Source: Aerococcus sp. (GTDB lineage Bacteria; Bacillota; Bacilli; Lactobacillales; Aerococcaceae). Taken from it: DNA of 60,132 nucleotides. Positions 36,101 through 44,902 of this stretch are shown in pieces (the first letter of the stretch is position 1; each line of letters starts with the position of its first letter). The notes beneath the pieces are model-generated. The model had not been told where the DNA came from, did no database searches, and worked only from the letters and a program-made list of their open reading frames with translations. The stretch covers positions 1 through 60,132 of the forward strand of contig JAUMZL010000013.1 in NCBI GenBank assembly GCA_030528155.1, written 5' to 3'. The translations under genes and the position numbers were made by a program.

Positions 36101-39100
36101 GAAGTCACCTTTGAACGCACCGGTGTGAAAGACCTCGTCACGGGTGATGTGACATTCGGTGAATGGCAAGCTAAAGATGGCGACGCTACCTTCGATGTGA
36201 AGGTATCACCAACGATCAATGGCTACACCGCTAAAACACCAGAAATTGCGGAAACTACCGTTACTTCTGATGCCCAGTCTAAAGATCATGAACACACCGT
36301 GGTGTACACGAAGAATGATCAAAAAGCGACCGTTACCTTCATCGATGATGTCACTGGTCAACCGATTCATGTCGAAAACTTGACGGGTAAAGGTGGCGAA
36401 GAAAGTTCCTACACCACCGCTGAAAAGATTGCAGAATTGGAAAAACAAGGGTACAAACTGGTGAGTGATAACTTCCCAGCTGATGGTTTAACCTTTGATA
36501 TGGATGACACCAAGGATCAAGCCTTCGAAGTTCACTTCGTTCATCAGACGATTCCGGTTACTCCAGACAAACCGGGTGAACCAAATCAACCGGTAGATCC
36601 AAACAATCCAGACGGCCCACACTTCCCAGAGGGCACGGATAAGGATAGCTTGTCTAAGGATGTTACCCAAACCATCCATTACGTAGATGACAAAGGGCAA
36701 CCAATCAAAGATGATGTAGTGGATAAAGTCACCTTTGAACGCGAAGGTGTGGTTGACTTAGTCACCGGCACAGTTACCTACACAGAATGGCAAGCAAAAG
36801 ACGGTGATGACACCTTTGATGCGAAAGAATCGCCAGTTGTCAATGGCTACTATGCGGATAGAGTACAAGTGGATGCGTCAACCGTTACAGAAGCCGATAA
36901 GGATCAAGAAATTACAGTGGTTTATAATCCATTAGGGAACTTGATTCCGGTTGATGAAAATGGCCAACCAATGCCAGATGTCAATCCAGTACCATATCCA
37001 AACGATCCGAAAGACCCAACCAAACCAGGTCTTCCAGTAATTCCAGATATTCCTGGCTACACACCTGTAGATGGGAATGGCACACCGCTTAAACCAGGGG
37101 ACACCTACCCAATCGATACCAACAAACCGGGGGAAGACACCCCAGTTAAGTATGTTGCGAACGAACAAAAAGCAACAGTCAGCTTTATCGATGATGTGAC
37201 GGGGCAAACCATCCATGTAGAAGCTCTAGCTGGCAAAGGCGGGACAACAAGTCCTTATGCCACCGTAGAGATGATTGCCGAGTTAGAAAAACAAGGGTAC
37301 AAACTGGTCAGCGATAACTTCCCAGCTGATGGCTTAGTGTTTGATATGGATGACACCAAGGATCAAGCCTTCGAAGTTCATTTGACACACCAAACGATTC
37401 CAGTTACTCCAGATAAGCCAAGCGATGTGGATATCGATGAACTCGTTCATAAGGTGACCCAAACCGTTCATTACGTGGATGAAAAGGGTAATACGGTAGC
37501 TAAAGAAGTCGTTGATGAAGTCACCTTCGAACGCTCCGGTGTGAAGGATCTTGTAACGGGTGATGTGACATTTGGTGAATGGCAAGCGAAAGACAACGAC
37601 AACACCTTCGATGCCAAGACATCACCGGTCGTTAACGGCTACTACACGGATAAAGCACAGGTGGATGCCTCAACTGTAAACGCCACCGATCAAAATCAAG
37701 TGATCGATGTGGTTTACCATAAATTAGGGAACTTGATTCCGGTTGATGAAAATGGCCAACCAATGCCAGATGTCAACCCAGTGCCATATCCAAACGATCC
37801 AAAAGACCCAACCAAACCAGGTCTGCCTGTGATTCCAGATATCCCAGGTTACACGCCAGTAGATGGGAATGGCACGCCACTTAAACCAGGTGACACCTAC
37901 CCAATCGACACCAACAAGCCGGGCGAAGATACGCCAGTGAAATACGTTGCGAATGAACAAAAGGCAACCGTAAGCTTCATCGATGATGTGACGGGACAAA
38001 CCATTCATGTGGAAGCTCTAGCTGGTAAAGGTGGAACGAAGAGCGACTACACGACTGCCGAGATGATCGCTCAGTTGGAGAAACAAGGGTACAAGCTGGT
38101 CAGCGATAACTTCCCAGCTGATGGTTTAACCTTTGATATGGATGACACCAAGGATCAAGCCTTCGAAGTTCACTTCGTTCATCAGACGATTCCGGTTACT
38201 CCAGACAAACCGGGTGAACCAAATCAACCGGTAGATCCAAACAATCCAGACGGCCCACACTTCCCAGAGGGCACGGATAAGGATAGCTTGTCTAAGGATG
38301 TTACCCAAACCATCCATTACGTAGATGACAAAGGGCAACCAATCAAAGATGATGTAGTGGATAAAGTCACCTTTGAACGCGAAGGTGTGGTTGACTTAGT
38401 CACCGGCACAGTTACCTACACAGAATGGCAAGCAAAAGACGGTGATGACACCTTTGATGCGAAAGAATCGCCAGTTGTCAATGGCTACTATGCGGATAGA
38501 GTACAAGTGGATGCGTCAACCGTTACAGAAGCCGATAAGGATCAAGAAATTACGGTGGTTTATAATCCATTAGGAAACTTGATTCCGGTTGATGAAAACG
38601 GCCAACCAATGCCAGATGTCAACCCAGTGCCTTATCCAAATGATCCGAAAGACCCAACCAAACCAGGTCAACCGATCATTCCAGATATTCCAGGCTACAC
38701 CCCAGTGGATGGGAATGGCACACCGCTCAAACCAGGGGACACCTATCCAATCGACACCAACAAACCGGGTGAAGATACGCCAGTGAAATACGTCGCTGAC
38801 GATCAAAATGTGATTATTCGTTACGTGGACAAGACCACGGGTGAAGAAATTACATCAGTTATTAAGACGGGTAAGACGGGTGAAAAAGTGGACTATAGTA
38901 CCACCCCATTCATCCAACAATTGATCAATCAAGGTTATCAATTAGTTAGTGATGGGTACCCACAAGATGGTGTCATTTACGATAACGATAAGACCGTTGA
39001 CCAAATCTTCACGGTTGAATTAGAACATCGTGTGATCCCAATCACCCCGGACAAACCAGGTGAACCAAACAAACCGGTGGATCCAGATAACCCAGATGGC

Positions 39101-41464
39101 CCACACTTCCCAGAAGGCACGGATAAAGACAGTTTAGTCAATGAAGTCAACCAGACCATCCATTATGTGGATGAGAATGGTCAACCAATCGCCCCAGATG
39201 TGACAGATAAAGTCATCTTCGAACGTGAAGGAACTGTTGACTTAGTTACCGGTCAGATTATCTACACTGATTGGAAAGCTAAAGATGGGGACGATACCTT
39301 CGATGCGAAGACCTCCCCAGTCATTGACGGATACTATGCCGATAGAGGCCAAGTTGATGCGTCAACTGTTACAGAAGCCGATAAAGATCAAGAAATCACC
39401 GTGACCTACAACAAGCTGGGAAGCTTAGTGCCAGATGTTCCAGGGTCTGACAAGGTACCGTATCCAAATGATCCAAAAGACCCAACGAAACCAGGTCAAC
39501 CGATCATTCCAGATATTCCAGGCTACACCCCAGTGGATCCAGACGGTAAACCGCTCAAACCAGGTGATCCTTACCCAATCGATCCAAATAAACCAGGTGA
39601 AGATACACCAATTCATTATGAAGCAAACGACCAAAAAGCAACCGTGACCTTCATTGATGATGAAACCGGGAAAACTATTCATCTGGAATCTCTGACGGGC
39701 AAGACTGGCGCGCTGAGCGATTACTCAACGGCTGACAAGATCAAAGAATTAGAAGCTTTAGGGTATGAACTGGTGAGTGACAACTTCCCAGCTGATGGCT
39801 TGGTATTTGACGCAGATGATGCGAAGGATCAAAACTTTGAGGTTCACTTCAAACACAAGAAACAGCCGGTGACCCCAGATCAACCAGGTGACACGGATAT
39901 TAAAGATCTTGTACATAAAGTGACCCAAACGGTGCACTATGTCGACAAAGATGGCAATCCAATTGCTGAAGATGTGGTTGATGAAGTCACCTTTGAGCGT
40001 ACGGGTGTGAAAGACCTGGTTACAGGAGAAGTAACCTTTGGCGACTGGCAAGCGGTTGATGGGGATGAGACTTTCGATGCGAAGACGTCTCCAGTGATCG
40101 AAGGATTCTATGCCGATAAAGCCCAAGTCGATGCTTCAACAGTGACAGTTGATTCTGAAAATCAAGAAATCACCGTGACCTACAACAAGCTGGGAAGCTT
40201 AGTCCCAGACGTTCCAGGAACTGACAAGGTGCCATATCCAAATGATCCAAAAGACCCAACCAAACCAGGGCAACCGATCATTCCAGATATTCCAGGCTAC
40301 ACACCGGTGGATCCAGATGGTAAACCGCTCAAACCAGGCGATCCTTACCCAATCGATCCAAATAAACCAGGTGAAGATACCCCAATTCACTATGAAGCGA
40401 ACGACCAAAAAGCAACTGTCACCTTCATTGATGATGTGACCGGGAAACCAATTCATGTGGAAACCTTGACTGGTAAGGGTGGAAGCACCAGTCCTTACAC
40501 TACTGCTGAACAAATCAAAGCATTAGAAGCAATGGGTTACAAACTCGTCAGTGACAACTATCCAGAAAATGGGGTAGTCTTCGATAAAGACGACACGAAG
40601 GATCAAAACTTCGAAGTTCACTTTGTTCATCAAACGGTACCGGTAACCCCTGACAAACCAGGGCAACCGGGTGAACCAGTAGATCCTGAAAACCCAGAAG
40701 GACCTAAATACCCAGACGGTACGGATGTAGATAGTCTCACTCATAAGGTGAGTCAAACTGTTCATTATGTGGACAAGGATGGTAACCCATTGGCGACGGA
40801 TGTCGTTGATGAAGTCATCTTTGAACGGACAGGAACCATCGATCTTGTGACGGGTGAAGTCATCTACACCGACTGGAAAGCTAAAGATGATGACAACATC
40901 TTTGACGCTAAGACCTCCCCAGTGATCAATGGTTACTACACCGATCAAAAACAAGTTGATCAAGTAACGGTTAATGTGGAGACAGATAACCAAGAAATTA
41001 CCATTGTTTACAACAAATTAGGTCACTTGGTGCCAGATGTCCCTGGCGTAGATCCAGTACCATATCCAAATGATCCAACTGACCCATCCAAACCAGGTCA
41101 GCCAATCATTCCGGATGTCCCAGGCTATACTCCAGTGGATCCAGACGGTAACCCACTCAAACCGGGTGATCCATATCCAGTAGATCCTGAACACCCAGGA
41201 GAAGATACCCCAATTCATTACGAACCAAACAAATTACCAGATAAACCGGAAATTCCTGGTGATAATGGGGACAATGATGAGGTGACACCAACTCCTGATC
41301 AACCAACTGACCAACAAACGGATAACTCTACGCCTCAAGCAAACTTGCCACAGACGGGAGCATCCACTGACAATAGCTCGCTCTTCGGCGGTGCTTTGTT
41401 AGCAATTGTTGGTGCACTACAATTTGGCGCTTCCTCCAAGAAACACAAAAAAGAAGATGAATAA
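33176..41464 (+). CDS. Giant LPXTG-anchored MucBP/B2-repeat adhesin
   Basis: A 2762-aa wall protein likely to bind mucin or glycans. It has a YSIRK-like signal peptide (WGIRRLNVGVASIAIATGF, ~21-50), an acidic Ser/Glu-rich region (~55-180), a unique N-terminal domain (~190-360), then eight copies of a module: a Pro-rich spacer (NDPKDPTKPGQP type; missing in copy 3), a MucBP-like domain (ATVSFIDDVTG type) and a B2-like domain (TQTVHYVDEKG ... VTFERTGVKDLVTG type). The sixth MucBP-like unit (NVIIRYVDKTTGEEI) is diverged. The end is LPQTG at ~2724, a hydrophobic helix and a KKHKKEDE tail, for sortase A. Its own terminator follows. Confidence 0.93.
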   Translation: MVGKNNKDLLNQKMSKRVTRWGIRRLNVGVASIAIATGFLLAGGISEMAQASELLQPTSESVEVMSEEETTTDVEAESQQSDVESKEESSALDHSEADSVVSESNASKESAESSSMDDKIADQEDTDQVEDEQVSESQTSESSQKEHAEESDAEHVEKQEAPESSHDAGDTTVDVKPDAVVDDTTPTEKQEEVEQPEITFDGEKVFVDGKEINLSDKMAMNLIGLDNLERLAEEMDAAGALDQRTTATITDPKNYPNNPLVSKDEYIFAYYDVYRNGQAQGIRITMSVDRKNPSSVYFYETNMNYTTLYNRYTVAVGKSTTSQKNDYRLEYYNDGTSMAIRILGNGYQLKGTYSYGEIDDQSPLYENWTTSVPELIDQTIKYVDESGNEIATIVPQTGLTGQVYTTDDEKVVDGYYLDERPAHSSGTMSQYGIIGKDYTNAFHDEYDTTIQFTQVDDSGRMHYKVSMPKINKTYEGYLAVGESVDIKGTYNGRNYSYTVTNPYIDQTRNIVYKYKKMGSLIPTGPDNKPIPGVDPVPYPNDPKDPSKPGQPVIPDVPGFTPVGPDGQPLKPGDKYPIDPSKPGEDTEVHYVANDQKATVSFIDDVTGKTIHLENLTGKSGTASAYTTAEMIAQLEKQGYKLVSDNFPANGLVFDTNDAVDQAFEVHLTHQTIPVTPDKPSDVDIDELVHKVTQTVNYVDEKGNTVAKEVVDEVTFERTGVKDLVTGDVTFGEWQAKDGDATFDAKTSPVVNGYYTEKVQVDASTVNATDQNQVIDVVYHKLGNLIPVDKDGQPMPGVDPVPYPNDPQDPTRPGQPVIPNIPGFTPVGPDGQPLKPGDKYPIDPAKPGEDTEVQYIANEQQATVTFIDDETGKTIHLENLTGGSGSRSDYTTAAKIKELEALGYELVSDNFPANGLVFDTDDTKDQAFEVHFKHKKQPVTPDQPGDTDIDQLVHKVTQTVHYVDEQGQTVAKDVTDEVTFERTGVKDLVTGDVTFGEWQAKDGDATFDVKVSPTINGYTAKTPEIAETTVTSDAQSKDHEHTVVYTKNDQKATVTFIDDVTGQPIHVENLTGKGGEESSYTTAEKIAELEKQGYKLVSDNFPADGLTFDMDDTKDQAFEVHFVHQTIPVTPDKPGEPNQPVDPNNPDGPHFPEGTDKDSLSKDVTQTIHYVDDKGQPIKDDVVDKVTFEREGVVDLVTGTVTYTEWQAKDGDDTFDAKESPVVNGYYADRVQVDASTVTEADKDQEITVVYNPLGNLIPVDENGQPMPDVNPVPYPNDPKDPTKPGLPVIPDIPGYTPVDGNGTPLKPGDTYPIDTNKPGEDTPVKYVANEQKATVSFIDDVTGQTIHVEALAGKGGTTSPYATVEMIAELEKQGYKLVSDNFPADGLVFDMDDTKDQAFEVHLTHQTIPVTPDKPSDVDIDELVHKVTQTVHYVDEKGNTVAKEVVDEVTFERSGVKDLVTGDVTFGEWQAKDNDNTFDAKTSPVVNGYYTDKAQVDASTVNATDQNQVIDVVYHKLGNLIPVDENGQPMPDVNPVPYPNDPKDPTKPGLPVIPDIPGYTPVDGNGTPLKPGDTYPIDTNKPGEDTPVKYVANEQKATVSFIDDVTGQTIHVEALAGKGGTKSDYTTAEMIAQLEKQGYKLVSDNFPADGLTFDMDDTKDQAFEVHFVHQTIPVTPDKPGEPNQPVDPNNPDGPHFPEGTDKDSLSKDVTQTIHYVDDKGQPIKDDVVDKVTFEREGVVDLVTGTVTYTEWQAKDGDDTFDAKESPVVNGYYADRVQVDASTVTEADKDQEITVVYNPLGNLIPVDENGQPMPDVNPVPYPNDPKDPTKPGQPIIPDIPGYTPVDGNGTPLKPGDTYPIDTNKPGEDTPVKYVADDQNVIIRYVDKTTGEEITSVIKTGKTGEKVDYSTTPFIQQLINQGYQLVSDGYPQDGVIYDNDKTVDQIFTVELEHRVIPITPDKPGEPNKPVDPDNPDGPHFPEGTDKDSLVNEVNQTIHYVDENGQPIAPDVTDKVIFEREGTVDLVTGQIIYTDWKAKDGDDTFDAKTSPVIDGYYADRGQVDASTVTEADKDQEITVTYNKLGSLVPDVPGSDKVPYPNDPKDPTKPGQPIIPDIPGYTPVDPDGKPLKPGDPYPIDPNKPGEDTPIHYEANDQKATVTFIDDETGKTIHLESLTGKTGALSDYSTADKIKELEALGYELVSDNFPADGLVFDADDAKDQNFEVHFKHKKQPVTPDQPGDTDIKDLVHKVTQTVHYVDKDGNPIAEDVVDEVTFERTGVKDLVTGEVTFGDWQAVDGDETFDAKTSPVIEGFYADKAQVDASTVTVDSENQEITVTYNKLGSLVPDVPGTDKVPYPNDPKDPTKPGQPIIPDIPGYTPVDPDGKPLKPGDPYPIDPNKPGEDTPIHYEANDQKATVTFIDDVTGKPIHVETLTGKGGSTSPYTTAEQIKALEAMGYKLVSDNYPENGVVFDKDDTKDQNFEVHFVHQTVPVTPDKPGQPGEPVDPENPEGPKYPDGTDVDSLTHKVSQTVHYVDKDGNPLATDVVDEVIFERTGTIDLVTGEVIYTDWKAKDDDNIFDAKTSPVINGYYTDQKQVDQVTVNVETDNQEITIVYNKLGHLVPDVPGVDPVPYPNDPTDPSKPGQPIIPDVPGYTPVDPDGNPLKPGDPYPVDPEHPGEDTPIHYEPNKLPDKPEIPGDNGDNDEVTPTPDQPTDQQTDNSTPQANLPQTGASTDNSSLFGGALLAIVGALQFGASSKKHKKEDE
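36467..36915 (+). repeat. Copy 1 of a 449-bp identical repeat in the adhesin gene
   Basis: Reading both stretches side by side I find no difference from 36467 to 36915 against 38105 to 38553 (offset 1638 bp). The flanks diverge (for example A versus G at 36916/38554). Confidence 0.88.
38105..38553 (+). repeat. Copy 2 of the 449-bp identical repeat
   Basis: Identical to 36467-36915. Silent sites are also identical, unlike the other modules, which differ at many third positions; this implies recent duplication or gene conversion. Confidence 0.88.
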
Positions 41465-41496
41465 TCATTCTTAAACCTCTTCATTAAGTGGCCATA

Positions 41497-41528
41497 AGAG
41501 CGTCCTCCCAGCGAGGGCGCTCTTTTTG
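41497..41528 (+). terminator. Terminator after the adhesin gene
   Basis: AGAGCGTCCTC (41497-41507) pairs with GAGGGCGCTCT (41513-41523), one G-U, then T residues. Confidence 0.88.
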
Positions 41529-41540
41529 TCTTGGTAGAAT

Positions 41541-41568
41541 TTGACAGATAGCATGAGCAGGCTATATT
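41541..41568 (+). promoter_or_regulatory. Promoter of the AraC-family regulator
   Basis: TTGACA (41541-41546), 16-base spacer, TATATT (41563-41568). Confidence 0.75.
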
Positions 41569-41609
41569 AAATAATGAAGGTAGCTATTAGTACATAAGGA
41601 GGGGATAGG

Positions 41610-42509
41610 ATGGAAAAATCTGCTTATTTTATTAAAACGGAAATAGCTAATGAAGAAAAAACGCTATCGTTTTCTTTTTGCGGAGCAGCACAAACAATGC
41701 CGTTGCATAGTTTTGGACCAGCTGTCAGAGATACATATATCGTCCATATTGTGCTCAGTGGTAAAGGATATTATATGGTGGATAATCGCAAATTCCAACT
41801 TAAGGCATACGAAGGTTTTTGTATTTCTCCAAATGAATCTACATTTTATCAGGCGGATGAAACAGATCCCTGGACATACATATGGTTAGGCTTTAGTGGT
41901 ACGCAAGCAAAGGCTATCCTTGAACGAATAGGAATATCAGCGACTAATCAAGCCTTTTCAGTGACGCAAATTGCTCCATTTTTGAAAATTATTACATCGT
42001 GCTTCAAGAAAAATGAAATTAATTTCAGTAATGAATTGTATTTAGACAGCTATACATATGCTTTTTTAGCCGAATTAATGACCTGTGGAACGATGATTGA
42101 AGGGACAAAATATCAATATGTGAAACCTTTTATTTGTGAAAGTTTAGATTTCCTCTACCAGCATTTCACTGAGCCTATCAATGTGAATACTGTAGCCAAA
42201 GCCATCGCCATTAATCAGAATTACCTTTCCCGCATCTTTCATGAGCAAGTGGGGATGACAATCAAGGATTATCTGATGACACTACGGATCAATCATGCTG
42301 CCGATTTATTAGCGCGTAGTGATTTAAGTATCCATGATGTAGCGGAAACGAGCGGATTTTCTGACCAGCAAGGGTTTGCAAAATATTTTAAACAGAAAAA
42401 AGGATGTACACCCAGCGATTATCGGCAGGTGCGACACGAAATTTCTGGAGAAATTGAAGCGACAACGTTATTCCAGGAACTGTTGGCTGAGTATTCAACT
42501 ACGCAGTAA
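41610..42509 (+). CDS. AraC-family regulator of alpha-galactoside use
   Basis: A 299-aa regulator with an N-terminal cupin-like sugar-binding domain (~20-150) and a C-terminal double helix-turn-helix (~195-290, with DVAETSGFSDQQGFAKYFKQKKGCTPSDYR). The layout matches MsmR/RafR activators of raffinose or melibiose genes. It lies 98 bases upstream of the alpha-galactosidase on the same strand. GGAGGGGATAGG precedes ATG. Activation of the next genes is inferred. Confidence 0.87.
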   Translation: MEKSAYFIKTEIANEEKTLSFSFCGAAQTMPLHSFGPAVRDTYIVHIVLSGKGYYMVDNRKFQLKAYEGFCISPNESTFYQADETDPWTYIWLGFSGTQAKAILERIGISATNQAFSVTQIAPFLKIITSCFKKNEINFSNELYLDSYTYAFLAELMTCGTMIEGTKYQYVKPFICESLDFLYQHFTEPINVNTVAKAIAINQNYLSRIFHEQVGMTIKDYLMTLRINHAADLLARSDLSIHDVAETSGFSDQQGFAKYFKQKKGCTPSDYRQVRHEISGEIEATTLFQELLAEYSTTQ

Positions 42510-42545
42510 GTAACAAAATGACAAAATTCAGTAAATGATAGCGCT

Positions 42546-42573
42546 ACCTTCACTAAAGAAAGCGCTTTACAAT
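42546..42573 (+). promoter_or_regulatory. Activator-type promoter of aga2 with cre-like box
   Basis: TACAAT (42568-42573) has no good -35, as expected if AraC-type activation is needed. Two AGCGCT words occur at 42540-42545 and 42561-42566. AGAAAGCGCTTTAC partly matches a cre box. Confidence 0.5.
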
Positions 42574-42607
42574 TTAGGTGACGAAAAGTGAAGGGAGCTA
42601 TTAAAAC

Positions 42608-44899
42608 ATGGAAAAGTTAGTATCGCTGAAAATGAAACAACAGTCACTTGCTATTTCGGTAAATGAAGAAGCGAAAACTTTTCATCTGTATAATGCCTAT
42701 ATTTCTTACATTATTAAAGTAGATGAGAACGGAAAACTGTTGAACTTATATTATGGAAAAGCTATTCGAAATCGCGATAATTTTGATCATTTGTTAGAAT
42801 TTCGTGCCCACCCAACATCCGCTTGCAGTATTGCAGGTAACGCCATTTATTCGTTGGAATATTTACGGCAAGAGTTCCCGGAATATGGACGAGGAGATTT
42901 CCGTACACCTGCGATTCAGTTAAAACAACCCAATGGATCGACGCTGACGGATTATCAGTATCAGGGTTATCAAATTATTGAGGGAAAGCCACAATTAGAG
43001 GGATTGCCTGCTAGTTATGTTGAATCAGAAGATGAGGCAAAAACTATTCAAATTAAGCTGTGGGATGAAGTCACAAAAACACAAGTGACATTGAGCTATA
43101 CTATTTTCCGTGATTTTCCGGTCATTGCACGTAATGCTAAGATCGATAACAGAGCAGATGAAAGTTATCAGCTTGAAAAATTGGCTAGTTTAAGTCTAGA
43201 TTTCCCTGATGCCAATTATGAAATGCTGCAGCTCTCAGGCGCTTGGTCACGGGAACGCCATGTCTATCGCCGCCCACTTGAACCAGGAATTCAATCGATT
43301 GGTTCTACAAAAGGGTCAAGCAGTCATACGCATAATCCATTCTTAGCATTACTTCGCAAAGAAACGACAGAAGCACAAGGTGAAGCGATTGGAACGACCT
43401 TTGTGTATTCTGGGAATTTCTTGATTCAAGCAGAAGTAGACACCTTTGATGTTGCCCGCTTACAGGTTGGCATTCATCCCCAGGGTTTTTCCTGGAAGCT
43501 AAATCCGGGAGAGTCCTTCCAAAGTCCCGAGGCACTATTGACCTATTCTAATAGTGGATTAAATGGAATGAGTCAGACTTTCCATGAGATTTTGCGGACA
43601 CATTTATGCCGCGGCTATTGGCGCGACCGTGAACGTCCGATCTTAATTAATAACTGGGAAGCTACCTATTATGATTTTGATGAAGACAAATTATTGAAAA
43701 TTGCCCAACAAGCGAAAGCTCTAGGTGTAGAACTCTTCGTGTTGGATGATGGGTGGTTTGGTCAACGCGATAATGACACCATGGGACTCGGTGATTGGAT
43801 CCCGCGTAAGGATCGATTACCACATGGTGTAGATGGTTTAGCTTCACGGATGAATGAATTAGGGCTGGCATTTGGATTATGGATTGAACCGGAAATGGTC
43901 AATGAAAAGTCTGACTTGTATCAGGCGCATCCTGATTGGATCATTCATACCCCAGACCGTAAAGTTTCGCAAGGGCGAAATCAGTACGTTTTGAACTTTG
44001 CTCGACCAGATGTCGTTGATTATATTTTTGATCAAATTGATCAACTCCTTCAAAGCAAGCGGGTGAGTTATATCAAGTGGGATATGAACCGCTTAATTAC
44101 AGAGGCTTATGATGCGACTCTAGCCCCAGATCAACAAGGAGAAGTTTTCCATCGATATATTCTTGGGGTCTATCATTTAATGGATCGTTTAGTGAATAAG
44201 TATCCTACTTTACTTATTGAGTCGTGTGCCTCGGGTGGCGGGCGTTTTGACTGTGGGATGTTATACTATTCTCCTCAAATTTGGACGAGTGATGATAGTG
44301 ATGCCATTGAACGATTGAAGATTCAATATGGGACAAGCATAGTTTATCCCTTGTCTGCCATGGGAGCACACGTTTCTGCTGTTCCTAATCATCAAGTCAA
44401 TCGCTTAACGCCACTTGAGACGCGCGGGAATGTCGCCTATTTTGGAACGTTTGGCTATGAATTAGATCTAAATGCCTTAGATGAAAAAGAATTAGCTACT
44501 ATTAAAAAGCAAATTCAATTTGATAAAAAGTATCGGGCGCTCCTGCATCGTGGTGATTTTTATCGTCTGGTCTCACCGTTTGACCATAATCATGCCAGCT
44601 GGATGGTGGTTTCAAAAGATAAAGAGACAGCGGTCATCGGTGATTATAAGGTACTCAATGAAGCCAATGCCCCTTACCAGCGGTTGCAGCTCCAAGGACT
44701 TGATCCTACGTATGAATACCAAGTAAGTGGATTTGAAGGGACTTATTATGGTGATGAACTAATGTCAGTGGGACTGGTGACGACCGATTCAGCAAGTGGA
44801 GAGAATCATCCCCAAGCGATGCTACCCAAAGTTGGGGATTTTGCCTCAAATGTATGGGTAGTTGAAGCTATTAAGGATGATCAGAACAAGGAGGTGTAG
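42608..44899 (+). CDS. aga2: Alpha-galactosidase, GH36 (second copy)
   Basis: A 763-aa cytoplasmic GH36 enzyme acting on raffinose-family sugars. Same domain order as the copy at 5858-8038, with nucleophile D492 in YIKWDMNR and acid/base D562 in WTSDDSD, the same 70-residue spacing as in the other copy. The proteins are clearly diverged and have different C-terminal lengths, so this is not a recent duplication. It is followed 3 bases later by an MFS transporter. ATG 42608 is used; ATG 42632 is an alternative. Confidence 0.93.
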   Translation: MEKLVSLKMKQQSLAISVNEEAKTFHLYNAYISYIIKVDENGKLLNLYYGKAIRNRDNFDHLLEFRAHPTSACSIAGNAIYSLEYLRQEFPEYGRGDFRTPAIQLKQPNGSTLTDYQYQGYQIIEGKPQLEGLPASYVESEDEAKTIQIKLWDEVTKTQVTLSYTIFRDFPVIARNAKIDNRADESYQLEKLASLSLDFPDANYEMLQLSGAWSRERHVYRRPLEPGIQSIGSTKGSSSHTHNPFLALLRKETTEAQGEAIGTTFVYSGNFLIQAEVDTFDVARLQVGIHPQGFSWKLNPGESFQSPEALLTYSNSGLNGMSQTFHEILRTHLCRGYWRDRERPILINNWEATYYDFDEDKLLKIAQQAKALGVELFVLDDGWFGQRDNDTMGLGDWIPRKDRLPHGVDGLASRMNELGLAFGLWIEPEMVNEKSDLYQAHPDWIIHTPDRKVSQGRNQYVLNFARPDVVDYIFDQIDQLLQSKRVSYIKWDMNRLITEAYDATLAPDQQGEVFHRYILGVYHLMDRLVNKYPTLLIESCASGGGRFDCGMLYYSPQIWTSDDSDAIERLKIQYGTSIVYPLSAMGAHVSAVPNHQVNRLTPLETRGNVAYFGTFGYELDLNALDEKELATIKKQIQFDKKYRALLHRGDFYRLVSPFDHNHASWMVVSKDKETAVIGDYKVLNEANAPYQRLQLQGLDPTYEYQVSGFEGTYYGDELMSVGLVTTDSASGENHPQAMLPKVGDFASNVWVVEAIKDDQNKEV

Positions 44900-44902
44900 G
44901 GA

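Noticed and set aside
36467-38553. CRISPR or satellite array
   Set aside because: The repeats are long, in frame and protein-coding; no short regular repeat-spacer pattern is seen anywhere in the window.
33584-41218. Many minus-strand frames opposite the adhesin
   Set aside because: They are shadows of the repetitive, biased coding strand and recur with each repeat.
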